Shown here in pieces: positions 44,797 to 52,883 of a stretch of DNA of 64,000 bases. Under the pieces are notes generated by a model. The model was not told where the DNA came from and made no database searches. It worked only from the letters and a program-made list of their open reading frames with translations. Source of the DNA: Streptomyces calvus (lineage in GTDB: Bacteria; Actinomycetota; Actinomycetes; Streptomycetales; Streptomycetaceae); contig NZ_VCNP01000005.1 of the NCBI RefSeq assembly GCF_006782915.1, positions 1-64,000 of the forward strand, written 5' to 3'. A program made the position numbers and the translations under genes. Each line of letters starts with the position of its first letter. Positions within the stretch are counted from its first letter, which is position 1.

Positions 44797-46702
44797 TCAC
44801 CGTTCCGTGTGACGCACCCCCACCGGGTCGAAGGCGATCCGGGTGCGGGTGCCCGTGTCCGCCCAGGTGACCTCGACGGTCGCACCGTCCACCAGTACCT
44901 CCGCCACCGCTTCCGACAGGGGCGCGGCGCCGGGCTCCGCGGTGAGGGACGCCAGCGCGACGTGCACGGAGGTGCCGCCGCAGCCGCCGGTGAGGCGCGG
45001 CAGCCGGGCCCACGGGGTCCAGGCGGTGCCCTGGGGGGCGCGGACCAGCTCCGGACAGGCGTCGTCCCAGCCGTGCAGGCCGTACAGGGCGGAGGTCAGG
45101 GACTCCTCGGGGCCGGTGGCCCAGCCGGTGAGACCGAGCCGGGCGCCCGCCGGTGCTCCGACGACCCGGTGCGCCCGCAGCTCGTACCGTCCGTGGACCA
45201 CCGTCACGCTCTCCCCCCGCAGGCCCGGCACCATCGGCGGGCCGCCGGTGAAGACGGGCCGGTGCCAGGAGGCCGCCCAGCCCCAGCCGTCGCCGTGCCC
45301 GGCGCCCAGCGGGTGCACCCGGCGGCGCACACTGCGCCGGCCGCCGGTGTGCACCGACAGGTGGTTGTCGGCGGTGTTGCCCGGTGCGGTGGGACCGGTG
45401 CGCGTGGAGTAGGCCTGGCGTCCGTAGTGCGGGTCGTCCTCGGCCGCCGTCTCGCCCTCGTGCGGGCGCACATGGTCGCTGCCGTGGTTGTGGAGCCGTA
45501 CGATCCCGTCGGCGCGGGTGGCCTGGAGGAGCAGTCCCGGTGCGGGCAGCGCCAGCACCCGGTCGGCCTCCTCCACCGGGGCCGGCTCCTCGCGGTCGGT
45601 CCACAGGGCGTGGCCGGGTGGGGCGAGCAGGGCGACGAACGCCTTGGACGCCCAGTACGGCGACGCCGGGCCCGAGTAGCTCTGCAGGCTCGCCTCGTGC
45701 GGGCCGTACCAGCCCAGGGACAGCAGTCCGTCGGCGGTGAGCGCGCCCCGGTCCAGGAAGTGGCGCAGCCCGCCGCTGGCGATGCGGCGGGGGGGGGCGG
45801 GGGGGGGGGGGGGGGGGGCGGGGGGGGGGGGCCGCGGGGGGGGCGGGGGCGGCCGTGGCGGCGAAGCGGTAGGTCAGCGACCGGCCGAAGTGCAGCGGCG
45901 CGCCGTCCGCGCCGAACATCAGCGAGAACCCTTCGAGGTGGGCGCGCAGCCGGGCGCCGTGGTGCGCCAGTGCCTCGCCGTCGCCCGCGAGATGGGCGTC
46001 GAGCACGGGGTACAGGTGCAGCGCCCAGCCGTTGTAGTGGTCGAAGGCGCGCCCGTCGCCGTCGGCGTACCAGCCCTCGCCCCGGTACCAGCCCTCCAGC
46101 AGTTCCAGCGCCCGCTGCCGGGCCGCCGCCGTCTCGGCGTCGCCGCGGCCGACGGACTCCAGGAACCCGGCGACCGTGTACGGGAAGAGGTACCAGTTGT
46201 TGGGTGCCGGAGTGTGGCGCAGCGCGCCCCGCAGCCACTCCTCCGCGCGGTCCTGCACGCCGGCGTCGAGGTGCTTCCACAGCCAGGGCGCGGTCAGCCG
46301 CAGCCCGAGCGCCACGGACGCCGACTCGACCATGGGCTGGCCCTGCACGTCGTGGTCGAGGATCAGCGGCCAGGACTCGGTGTCGTCGCGGCCGGGGGTG
46401 CGGGTGCCGGCGGCGAGTCCGCTCGCGTACCGCTCCAGGTGGCCGTGCGGGTCGTCGCCGCCCGCGCCCGCGACCCGGAAGGCGGCGGCGAGGAACGTGC
46501 GGGCGTACCCTTCGAGGCCGTCGGAGCGCACTCCCGAACGGGAGGGCCGGCCCGGCAGGTCCAGCAGGGCGCAGCCGGGGGTGCTCCAGCGCCGGGTGGC
46601 CGTCAGGAGTCCGTCGGCCACGGCCTCCCAGTGGGCCCGGGTGTAACCGGTGGACGGGCTCAGGTCGTGGTCGTCGGCGGGCAGTTCGAACGGGATGCTC
46701 AT
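44797..46702 (-). pseudogene. DUF2264 family protein, reading frame broken at a poly-G tract
   Basis: DUF2264 proteins are predicted (alpha/alpha)-barrel enzymes related to polysaccharide-processing hydrolases or lyases. The first frame runs from the ATG at 46702 (overlapping the previous stop as ATGA) for about 285 residues and is convincing (DESWPLILDHDVQGQPMVES-type core, APNNWYLFPYTVAGF, FDHYNGWALHLYP). After RSLTYRFAATAA it enters a run of Pro codons at 45789-45849. Past it, good coding resumes in another frame as IASGGLRHFLDRGAL and continues to the stop at 44797. The total of 1906 nt is one more than a multiple of three. The tract replaces a stretch that should encode about 20 conserved residues. 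An assembly artefact is at least as likely as a real mutation. Confidence 0.82.
45789..45849. repeat. Poly-G low-complexity tract inside DUF2264 gene
   Basis: About 61 nt are nearly all G, with runs of 9, 20, 12, 8 and 5 G separated by single or few C residues. It coincides exactly with the frame break in DUF2264. It could form G-quadruplexes if real, but looks like a sequencing or consensus failure. Confidence 0.9.
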
Positions 46703-47724
46703 GCCAGGAAGGCCAGCCTTTCGCGTCGTACGGGGTGGAGGAAGCCCTCGCCGGAGACCCAGCGCGCGGTCTCGGCGACGGCGAGGTCGGCCAGCCGGCG
46801 CCATTCGTTGCCCTGGGAGCCGGCGAGGTGCGGGGTGAGCAGGACGTTGTCGCAGCTCCACAACGGGTGTGCGGGCGGCAGGACTTCGGGGTCGGTCACG
46901 TCGAGCACGGCGCGGATGCGTCCGGCCAGCGCGGCGTCGGTGAGCGCGTCCTGGTTGACGACCGCGCCGCGCGCGGTGTTGATGAGGACGGCGTCGGGGC
47001 GCATCGAGTCGATGAGTGCGCGGCCGACCAGTCCGCGGGTGCCGGGCAGCAGCGGGGTGTGGACGCTCACGGTGTCGCTGCGCCGGAACAGCTCGGGCAA
47101 CTGCACGCGTTTTACGCCGAGTTCCTTCGCCCCGGCGTCGTCGACGTACGGGTCGTACAGCAGGACGTCCACGTCGTGCGGGCGGAGCAGGTCGATGACC
47201 CGGCGGCCGATGAGCGACGCCGACAGGATGCCGACGGTGCGGCGGTGGTTGCCGACCGAGCGGGGCGTGCGCAGCCAGTCGGGGCGGACGCGGGAGGCGC
47301 GGTAGTCGCGTGCGGACTCCAGTGCCCGCTTCCCGGTGAGCAGGATCATGGCGAGGGTGTATTCGGCGACGGGCAGGGCGTTGGCCGCGGCGGCGGAGGA
47401 GACCTCGATGCCGCGGTCCCAGCAGGCGTCGGTGACATGGCCGCGTACGCTGCCCGCGGTGTGCACGACGGCCCGCAGTCGCGGTGCCGACCGCAGCACG
47501 TCCGCGTCCAGGGGCGGGCAGCCCCAGCCGGTGACCAGCAGGTCGACGCCGGCGAGCACGGTGCGGGCGCGGGCCGTGGTCAGGTCGTCCAGCACCGGCA
47601 GGGGTGCGAGGTCGCACAGGGCGGCGAGGGCGGCGAGCGACTCGTCGTCGAGGACGGCCGAGGCGACGTCCGGGGACATCGCCAGTGCGGCGCGGGGGCG
47701 GGGGCCGGGCGTGAGCTCGGTCAT
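46699..47724 (-). CDS. D-2-hydroxyacid dehydrogenase family protein
   Basis: A 341-residue NAD-dependent oxidoreductase of the D-isomer-specific 2-hydroxyacid dehydrogenase family, expected to interconvert a 2-oxo acid and a D-2-hydroxy acid. The substrate domain surrounds a Rossmann domain (about 120-300). The nucleotide motif reads VGILSASLIGRRV, less Gly-rich than the usual GxGxxG. Catalytic residues are Arg in NTARGAVV, Glu in VTDPEVLPP and His in LTPHLAGS. The ATG at 47724 has AAGGAG upstream, with a long 13-nt spacer. It sits between the permease and DUF2264 in a sugar-uptake operon, so it may act on a sugar-acid catabolite. Its stop overlaps the DUF2264 start. Confidence 0.9.
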   Translation of the reverse strand: MTELTPGPRPRAALAMSPDVASAVLDDESLAALAALCDLAPLPVLDDLTTARARTVLAGVDLLVTGWGCPPLDADVLRSAPRLRAVVHTAGSVRGHVTDACWDRGIEVSSAAAANALPVAEYTLAMILLTGKRALESARDYRASRVRPDWLRTPRSVGNHRRTVGILSASLIGRRVIDLLRPHDVDVLLYDPYVDDAGAKELGVKRVQLPELFRRSDTVSVHTPLLPGTRGLVGRALIDSMRPDAVLINTARGAVVNQDALTDAALAGRIRAVLDVTDPEVLPPAHPLWSCDNVLLTPHLAGSQGNEWRRLADLAVAETARWVSGEGFLHPVRRERLAFLA

Positions 47725-47755
47725 GGTGGTGGGGGAACTCCTTGTGCGAGCGGGG

Positions 47756-48619
47756 TCACTTCACGGCGCCGGCGGTCAGACCGCTGCGCCAGAAGCGCTG
47801 GAGCAGGGCGAAGGCGAGGATGAGGGGCAGCACGGCCAGCAGTGACCCCATGATCACCACCGGGTAGTACTCCGGCGAGACCGACGCGGAGCTGTTCCAC
47901 GTGTACAGGCCGAGGCTGACGGGATACAGGTCCTGGTCGGACAGCATCACCATGGGCAGGAAGAAGTTGTTCCAGATGGCGGTGAGCTGGAACAGGAAGA
48001 CGGTGACCAGGCCGGGCCCGAGCATCCGCAGCGCCACCCGGGCGTACATGGTCAGCTCTCCCGCGCCGTCGATGCGGGCGGCCTCCAGCACCTCGTCGGG
48101 CACGTAGCCCTGGCTGAAGATGCGGCCGAGGTAGACGCCGAAGGGGTTGAACAGGACGGGGACGAACACCGCCCAGAAGGTGTTGACGATCCCGGCCTCG
48201 GAGGCCATCAGGTACAGCGGCAGGGCGAGGACGGTCTGCGGCACCATGACGGCGGCGAGGACCAGGCCGAACAGCTTCTCCTTGTGCCGGAAGCGGTACT
48301 TGTCGAAGGCGTAGCCGCAGGCGACGCTCACCAGGGAGCCGACGGCGGCGCCGAGCACGGCGTACAGCAGGCTGTTGACGTACCAGCGTCCGTACTGGCC
48401 GCCCTCCATGGCGAACAGGTCGCCGAGGTTGGTGAGGAAGGAGAAGTCGCTCAGGGACAGCAGGGCGCTGCCGAACAGCGCGTCCCGGTTCTTGGCGGCG
48501 GCGAGCAGCAGCCACAGCACGGGCAGCAGGGTGTAGAGGACGGACAGGCCGACGACGGCGTTGACGGTGGCGCGGCCCAGCGTCCGGGGGCGCGGCAGGG
48601 TGCTGTCGGTGGCGCTCAT
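47756..48619 (-). CDS. Carbohydrate ABC transporter permease (MalG-type)
   Basis: A 287-residue inner-membrane permease with six predicted helices, from LPVLWLLLAAAKN near residue 35 to LPLILAFALLQRFW near 270. The cytoplasmic EAA loop that contacts the ATPase is EAARIDGAGELTMYARVAL (about 190-210). It overlaps the preceding permease gene as ATGA and belongs to the five-gene sugar operon. No ATPase is encoded in the operon; in streptomycetes the shared MsiK protein often energises such transporters. Substrate cannot be told; the flanking DUF2264 and 2-hydroxyacid dehydrogenase hint at a plant or algal oligosaccharide or uronate. Confidence 0.93.
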   Translation of the reverse strand: MSATDSTLPRPRTLGRATVNAVVGLSVLYTLLPVLWLLLAAAKNRDALFGSALLSLSDFSFLTNLGDLFAMEGGQYGRWYVNSLLYAVLGAAVGSLVSVACGYAFDKYRFRHKEKLFGLVLAAVMVPQTVLALPLYLMASEAGIVNTFWAVFVPVLFNPFGVYLGRIFSQGYVPDEVLEAARIDGAGELTMYARVALRMLGPGLVTVFLFQLTAIWNNFFLPMVMLSDQDLYPVSLGLYTWNSSASVSPEYYPVVIMGSLLAVLPLILAFALLQRFWRSGLTAGAVK

Positions 48620-49590
48620 CGGGTCTCCTCGGCGGCGGCGTTGCGGCTGGTGAAGCGGGTGACGCCGTAGGACAGGGCGATGGTGAACAGCAGCAGGACG
48701 ACCGAGGCGGCCGCGGCCAGGCTGTAGTTGTTGCGGGTGAAGGCCGCGTCGTAGATGTACATGCTGGGCGAGAACCGCGAGTTGATCATCGGGGAGGACT
48801 GGCTCAGCAGCATCGGCTCGGTGAACAGTTGCAGCGCCCAGATCAGGGTGAACATCGCGACCATCACGATCGAGGCCCGCACCAGCGGGGTCTTGACCCG
48901 CAGGGCGGTGCGCACGGGGCCGGCGCCGTCGACGACGGCGGCCTCGATCACCTCGCGGGGCACGGCCTGGAGCGCGGCGTAGAAGACCACCATGTTGTAG
49001 CCGAGGTTGCTCCACAGGGCGATGTTCACGATGGACGGCAGGACGGTGTGCACGCCCAGGAAGTCGATGGTGATGTCGGCGCGGGCGAACAGGTCGATGA
49101 CGGGGCTGATGCCGGGCGTGTAGAGGTACAGCCAGATCAGGGCGGCGATGATGCCGGGCACCGCGTGCGGCAGGAACAGCCCGAGCTGGGCCCAGGCGCG
49201 CAGCCGGACGACTCCGGAGTCCAGCAGCAGGGCGAGCACGAGGGCGCCGGTGACCATGAGGGGGATGTAGATCAGGCAGTACAGGGCGACGGTGCCGAGG
49301 CCGCCGAGGAACGTCGGGTCGGTGAGTACGGCGGCGTAGCTGCGCAGGCCGACGAAGACGGTGCGTTCGGGGCCGAAGCCGAGGCCGGGCTGGTCGTCGC
49401 TGAAGAAGCTGAGGTACGTGGCGGTGCCGACGGGGATGAGGAAGACGGCGGTCAGCAGGAGGAAGAACGGTGTCATCAGCACGCCGCAGGCGGCCAGCCG
49501 GCGGCGTCGGGCGGTCCTGCGGGCCCGGTCGGCGGGGGCGGCGGTGTGCGGTGCGGGGGCCCGCACGGGCTGCTCGGTGGTGGTGGTCAT
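48616..49590 (-). CDS. Carbohydrate ABC transporter permease (MalF-type)
   Basis: A 324-residue permease partner. An Arg-rich cytoplasmic N-terminus (DRARRTARRRRLAACG) precedes six predicted helices. The EAA loop is IEAAVVDGAGPVRTALRVKTP (about 210-230), at the expected place between helices 4 and 5. It heterodimerises with the MalG-type protein whose start overlaps its stop. The ATG at 49590 has AGGTGA about 9 nt upstream and lies 27 nt after the binding-protein stop, so all are in one operon. Sequence gives the transporter class (CUT1) but not the sugar. Confidence 0.93.
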   Translation of the reverse strand: MTTTTEQPVRAPAPHTAAPADRARRTARRRRLAACGVLMTPFFLLLTAVFLIPVGTATYLSFFSDDQPGLGFGPERTVFVGLRSYAAVLTDPTFLGGLGTVALYCLIYIPLMVTGALVLALLLDSGVVRLRAWAQLGLFLPHAVPGIIAALIWLYLYTPGISPVIDLFARADITIDFLGVHTVLPSIVNIALWSNLGYNMVVFYAALQAVPREVIEAAVVDGAGPVRTALRVKTPLVRASIVMVAMFTLIWALQLFTEPMLLSQSSPMINSRFSPSMYIYDAAFTRNNYSLAAAASVVLLLFTIALSYGVTRFTSRNAAAEETR

Positions 49591-49617
49591 GAGGGTGTCA
49601 CCTGCCTTTCGGGCGGC

Positions 49618-50958
49618 TCAGGTGCTGTGCCGGCTGGTCGACAGGCCGAGGGCCTTCAGGTCGGGCATGGTGCCGTCCTCGGCGGCGCGCACGGAGTCGA
49701 TGAGGGTGCCGCGGCCGGCGCCGGCCCGGGCGAAGGAGTCCTGCATGACCTTGCCGGTGGCGGTCATCCGCGGACCCCACACCCAGCCGTCGCGGATCTT
49801 CTCCGCCTCCTGCCGGAAGAGGGCGTAGATGTCCTGGCCGCCGTAGTACGACCGGTCGAAGGCGTCCCGGCCCACGGCGACGAGGTCGGAGGCGGCCGGG
49901 TACTGGCTGCTGGTGCCGCTGGAGAGGCGGGCGCGCAGGGCGTCGGGGTGGGAGACCTGCCAGGCGATGAACTCCATGGCGGCCTCGGGGTGGCGGCTGT
50001 CCTTGGTGACGGCGAACGTGGAGCCGCCGTGGGTGCCGACGGCGGGGCGGGCCGGGTCCCACTGGGGCAGCGGGGCGATGCGCCACTGGTTGCGCTGGCC
50101 GGGGCGGGCGTTCATCTGGGCGCCCGCGTCCCAGGCGCCGCTGAGCCGGGTGAGGACCAGGCCGTTGCCGATCTGGGCGTCGGACTGCCGGCTCTCGACG
50201 GCGTTGACGAAGATGTCGTCGCGGTCGATGAGGTCCTGCCAGTAGCCGGCCACGCGCCGGGTCGGGGCGTCGGCGAGGGAGACGTTCCAGGCGCCGTCGT
50301 GGATGTCGAACCACTGGGCGCCGGCCTGCCAGGAGTAGGCGGCGAACTGGGTGGCGCCGTCGGTGGGGAACAGCACCAGCCGCCGGTCGCGGGCCTTGCG
50401 GCGCACGGCGGCGGCGAGGTCGGCGAACTCCTCCCAGGTGCGCGGCACGTCGAGCCGGTACCTCTCGAAGAGGTCGGTGCGGTAGTGCATGACCATGGGC
50501 TCGACGTCGAGCGGGACGCTGTAGGTGCGTCCCTGGAAGGTGGTCAGGTCGAAGGCCTGCGGCAGCAGTTTCCGGCGCAGCGAGGCGTCGACGAGGTCGG
50601 TGATGTCGAGGGCGACGCCGTCGATGGCGAAGCCCGGCACCTGCGGGTACTCGATCGTGGCGACGTCGGGCGCGTTGCCGGCCCGGGCGGCGTTGCTGAG
50701 CTTGGCGTAGCCGCCCTGGCCTCCGGAGGGGATCTGCTGGAAGTCGACCTGGATGCGGTCGTGGGTGCGGTTGAAGGCGTCGACCACTTCCTGGCTGCCG
50801 CGCAGGGCGGACCAGAAGGTGATGCGTGTTGCCTTGCCCGCGCGTGTCGTGCCGCGCGACGGTGTGTCCGCGCCTTCGCTGCAGGCGCCGAGGGCTCCTG
50901 TCAGCGGCACGGCGGCCATCGCGGCGAGCACGGATCGACGGGGGTGTCGACCGGGCAT
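49618..50958 (-). CDS. Sugar-binding lipoprotein of ABC transporter (CUT1)
   Basis: A 446-residue extracellular solute-binding protein. The N-terminus carries a Tat-like RRSVLAA followed by a lipobox LGAC (Cys near residue 26), so it should be anchored to the outer face of the membrane. The mature domain has the family strand RITFWSALRGSQEVVDAFN and many aromatic residues for sugar stacking (TDGATQFAAYSWQAGAQW). The ATG at 50958 has GGGAGG at ideal spacing. It is the first gene of the operon; a motif shared with the regulator's own upstream region lies about 110 nt before it. The sugar is unknown. Confidence 0.93.
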   Translation of the reverse strand: MPGRHPRRSVLAAMAAVPLTGALGACSEGADTPSRGTTRAGKATRITFWSALRGSQEVVDAFNRTHDRIQVDFQQIPSGGQGGYAKLSNAARAGNAPDVATIEYPQVPGFAIDGVALDITDLVDASLRRKLLPQAFDLTTFQGRTYSVPLDVEPMVMHYRTDLFERYRLDVPRTWEEFADLAAAVRRKARDRRLVLFPTDGATQFAAYSWQAGAQWFDIHDGAWNVSLADAPTRRVAGYWQDLIDRDDIFVNAVESRQSDAQIGNGLVLTRLSGAWDAGAQMNARPGQRNQWRIAPLPQWDPARPAVGTHGGSTFAVTKDSRHPEAAMEFIAWQVSHPDALRARLSSGTSSQYPAASDLVAVGRDAFDRSYYGGQDIYALFRQEAEKIRDGWVWGPRMTATGKVMQDSFARAGAGRGTLIDSVRAAEDGTMPDLKALGLSTSRHST

Positions 50959-51066
50959 GGTGCCTCCCGCGGCTCCTGCGTGTCCGGGGACACGGCTGTT
51001 CGGGACACGGGAATACTCGACGCCCGATCGGCAAACGGTCAATAGACCGATCAGAAGAAAATGAAA

Positions 51067-51076
51067 CGTTCAAACG
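51067..51076 (-). promoter_or_regulatory. Candidate operator upstream of the sugar ABC operon
   Basis: CGTTTGAACG (minus strand) has dyad arms CGTT and AACG and lies about 110 nt before the binding-protein gene, abutting the stop codon of the regulator gene. A near-identical CGTTTGAGCG lies upstream of the regulator itself. Confidence 0.5.
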
Positions 51077-51077
51077 C

Positions 51078-52187
51078 TCATTCGGTGTCCCGGGTCCCGC
51101 CGAGCCGTGCGCGGGTCGACCCGCGCACGCTCAGCGCCGGCAACAGTTCGACCCGCCGCACCGGCCCCTGACCGTGCCGCGGTGCGCCGAGCCGCCGCAG
51201 CAGCAGCTCCGCGGCGGCCCGGCCCACGTCCGCCTTGGGCGGGGCGACGGCCGTCAGCGGTGTCGTCCCGAGCCCGGCCACCACGTCGTCGTAGGCCACG
51301 ACCGAGCAGTCCTCGGGCACCCGCACACCGCTCTCCGTCAGCTGCTGGACCAGCATGAGCGCGTCCACGTCGCCGTGCAGCACCGCCGCCGTGGCCCCCA
51401 CCTTGCCCAGCAGGACGGACAGCTCCGCCGTCTCCTGGTCCGTGTACGGCCCGTCCTGGCCGGACTCCGGGGCGCTCAGCGTCCACGCCCACTCCTCCAC
51501 CAGCGGATGCGCGTCGGCGATCCGGGCGAAGGCGGAGCGCAGGGTGCGCGCGGTGGGGCTGTCGTCGCGGGTGGCGAACACGATCCGCCGGTGGCCCAGC
51601 TCCACCAGGTGCTCCACGGCGAGGTGGGCGCCGTATCCGTGGTCGGAGCAGACCGAGTCCATCGCGTGCAGGGCGCTGCCCGGCGAGGGCCGCCGCTCCA
51701 TCAGCACCGCGGGCACGTCCAGCGCGGCGAGCCAGGCGTAGTCGGCCTCCTCTTCGGCCCGGGTGCGCCAGCGCGGGGCCAGCAGCAGGCCCTCGGCGCC
51801 GTCCGCGAGGGCCCGCTCGGCCAGTGGCCGCTCGGCGCCCGCCACCTGCGGCGCGATGTGCAGGGCGATGCGCTTGCCGGCGGCTTCCAGCACCTCGCGG
51901 GCCCCGTGCAGGGACTCGTACAGATACGAGTGGCGCTCCGGGACGACGACGGCGACCGTGTCCCCCTCCGGCGCGGGCCGGGCCGGCACGTCCTGTGCGG
52001 CGAGGGCGGAGCGCACCACGCCGTGGCCGCGCCGCAGCCGGCCCTCGCGGGCAAGGTCCTCCACGTCCCGCCGCACCGTCACCACCGACACCTCGAGTTC
52101 GGCGGCGAGGTCACTCACCCGCGCCGAACCGCGCGCCGCGACGGCGGCCAGGATCCGCTGCCTCCTGAGTTCGACCGGCTCCCGCAT
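51078..52187 (-). CDS. DeoR-type HTH / LacI-type ligand-binding hybrid regulator
   Basis: A 369-residue transcriptional regulator that combines two families. The N-terminal domain (1-62) is a DeoR-type winged helix (RQRILAAVAARGSARVSDLA, then VSVVTVRRDVEDLAREGRL). The rest (about 75-345) is a LacI/GalR periplasmic-binding-protein-like sugar sensor (VAVVVPERHSYLYESLHGAR, ERRPSPGSALHAMDSVCSDH, SVVAYDDVVAGLGTTPLTAV). It lies directly upstream of, and in line with, the sugar ABC operon, so it is very likely its sugar-responsive regulator. The ATG at 52187 has GGGGAGGGG upstream. CGTTTGARCG motifs before both transcription units suggest autoregulation. Confidence 0.93.
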   Translation of the reverse strand: MREPVELRRQRILAAVAARGSARVSDLAAELEVSVVTVRRDVEDLAREGRLRRGHGVVRSALAAQDVPARPAPEGDTVAVVVPERHSYLYESLHGAREVLEAAGKRIALHIAPQVAGAERPLAERALADGAEGLLLAPRWRTRAEEEADYAWLAALDVPAVLMERRPSPGSALHAMDSVCSDHGYGAHLAVEHLVELGHRRIVFATRDDSPTARTLRSAFARIADAHPLVEEWAWTLSAPESGQDGPYTDQETAELSVLLGKVGATAAVLHGDVDALMLVQQLTESGVRVPEDCSVVAYDDVVAGLGTTPLTAVAPPKADVGRAAAELLLRRLGAPRHGQGPVRRVELLPALSVRGSTRARLGGTRDTE

Positions 52188-52211
52188 GAGCCCCTCCCCG
52201 CGCCTGATGTT

Positions 52212-52244
52212 CGTTTGAGCGATACGAGCATCATAACGATCGTT
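52212..52244. promoter_or_regulatory. Regulatory region of the DeoR/LacI regulator gene
   Basis: CGTTTGAGCG at 52212-52221 matches nine of ten bases of the motif upstream of the sugar operon. A perfect 10-bp palindrome AACGATCGTT follows at 52235-52244. Both lie within 60 nt of the regulator start and are plausible self-binding sites. Confidence 0.5.
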
Positions 52245-52297
52245 CGAGTGCCGGGAGCGGCAGCCGTCAGGGGAGCGGAGCAGCATCCGGAGAAGGG

Positions 52298-52349
52298 CCC
52301 GTGACGCGACTGCGGCTGGTGGACCCGTGACGCGACTGCGGCTGGTGGA
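52298..52349. repeat. Perfect 26-bp tandem duplication
   Basis: Two identical, adjacent 26-bp copies lie at 52298-52323 and 52324-52349, in the gap between the regulator and the cupin gene. The unit contains GTGACGCGAC and no obvious regulatory motif. Confidence 0.9.
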
Positions 52350-52410
52350 AGGGGGCCGCGCGGACGGCCGGGAGCCGTGCGCGCGGGCGTCGCCGGGCGG
52401 CCGGGAAGGG

Positions 52411-52821
52411 TCAGATGCGGTGGACCGAAGGGTCCCGGCGCTGGATGCGCATCCCGGGGCGGCGGCGGTGGACGGTGAGGTACGTCATGCCGTCGGGCCC
52501 CGCGGCCAGGCTCCGCGCGGAACCGTGCGGGAGCCAGGTCAGCACGCCCGTGGGCAGCGGATGGGTGCCGTCGTCGGCGGTGAGGGTGCCGGTGCCCGAG
52601 AGGACGAGCAGCAGGACGTCGAGGTCGGGCTCGCGGTGGGTGTCGACCCGGTGCCCGGCCGGGAGGTGCACGACGTTGGCGTCGAGTTGCCGGCCGGACT
52701 CGGCGAGCCGCCACAGGGCGCCCGCGGACAGGTCCTCGGGCGCGGCCGACGCGCTCGTGTCGTACAGGATGCGGGGCAGTGGGGCACCGTCGTCGCGCGT
52801 GTCGCCGTCCTCCGACGTCAT
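52411..52821 (-). CDS. Small cupin-domain protein
   Basis: A 136-residue single-domain cupin (beta-barrel). The conserved centre is VVHLPAGHRVDTHREPDLDVLLLVLSG, with His, His and Glu or Asp positions that could bind a metal, followed by the second motif PTGVLTWLPHGSARSL. No enzymatic role can be assigned; small cupins act as isomerases, lyases or sensors. The ATG at 52821 is only weakly supported by an upstream GGTGAC. It follows the epoxide hydrolase-like gene by 62 nt on the same strand and may share its transcript. Confidence 0.8.
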   Translation of the reverse strand: MTSEDGDTRDDGAPLPRILYDTSASAAPEDLSAGALWRLAESGRQLDANVVHLPAGHRVDTHREPDLDVLLLVLSGTGTLTADDGTHPLPTGVLTWLPHGSARSLAAGPDGMTYLTVHRRRPGMRIQRRDPSVHRI

Positions 52822-52883
52822 CCGGTGTCACCGCCCGCTGGAATGGGACGCGCCGCGTCCGCCGTGGCCCTGCGCAAGGGAAC

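Noticed and set aside
44809..47823. Plus-strand open frame of about 1000 codons with a poly-Gly segment
   Set aside because: It is opposite DUF2264 and the dehydrogenase, and the poly-Gly segment is only the G tract read in frame.
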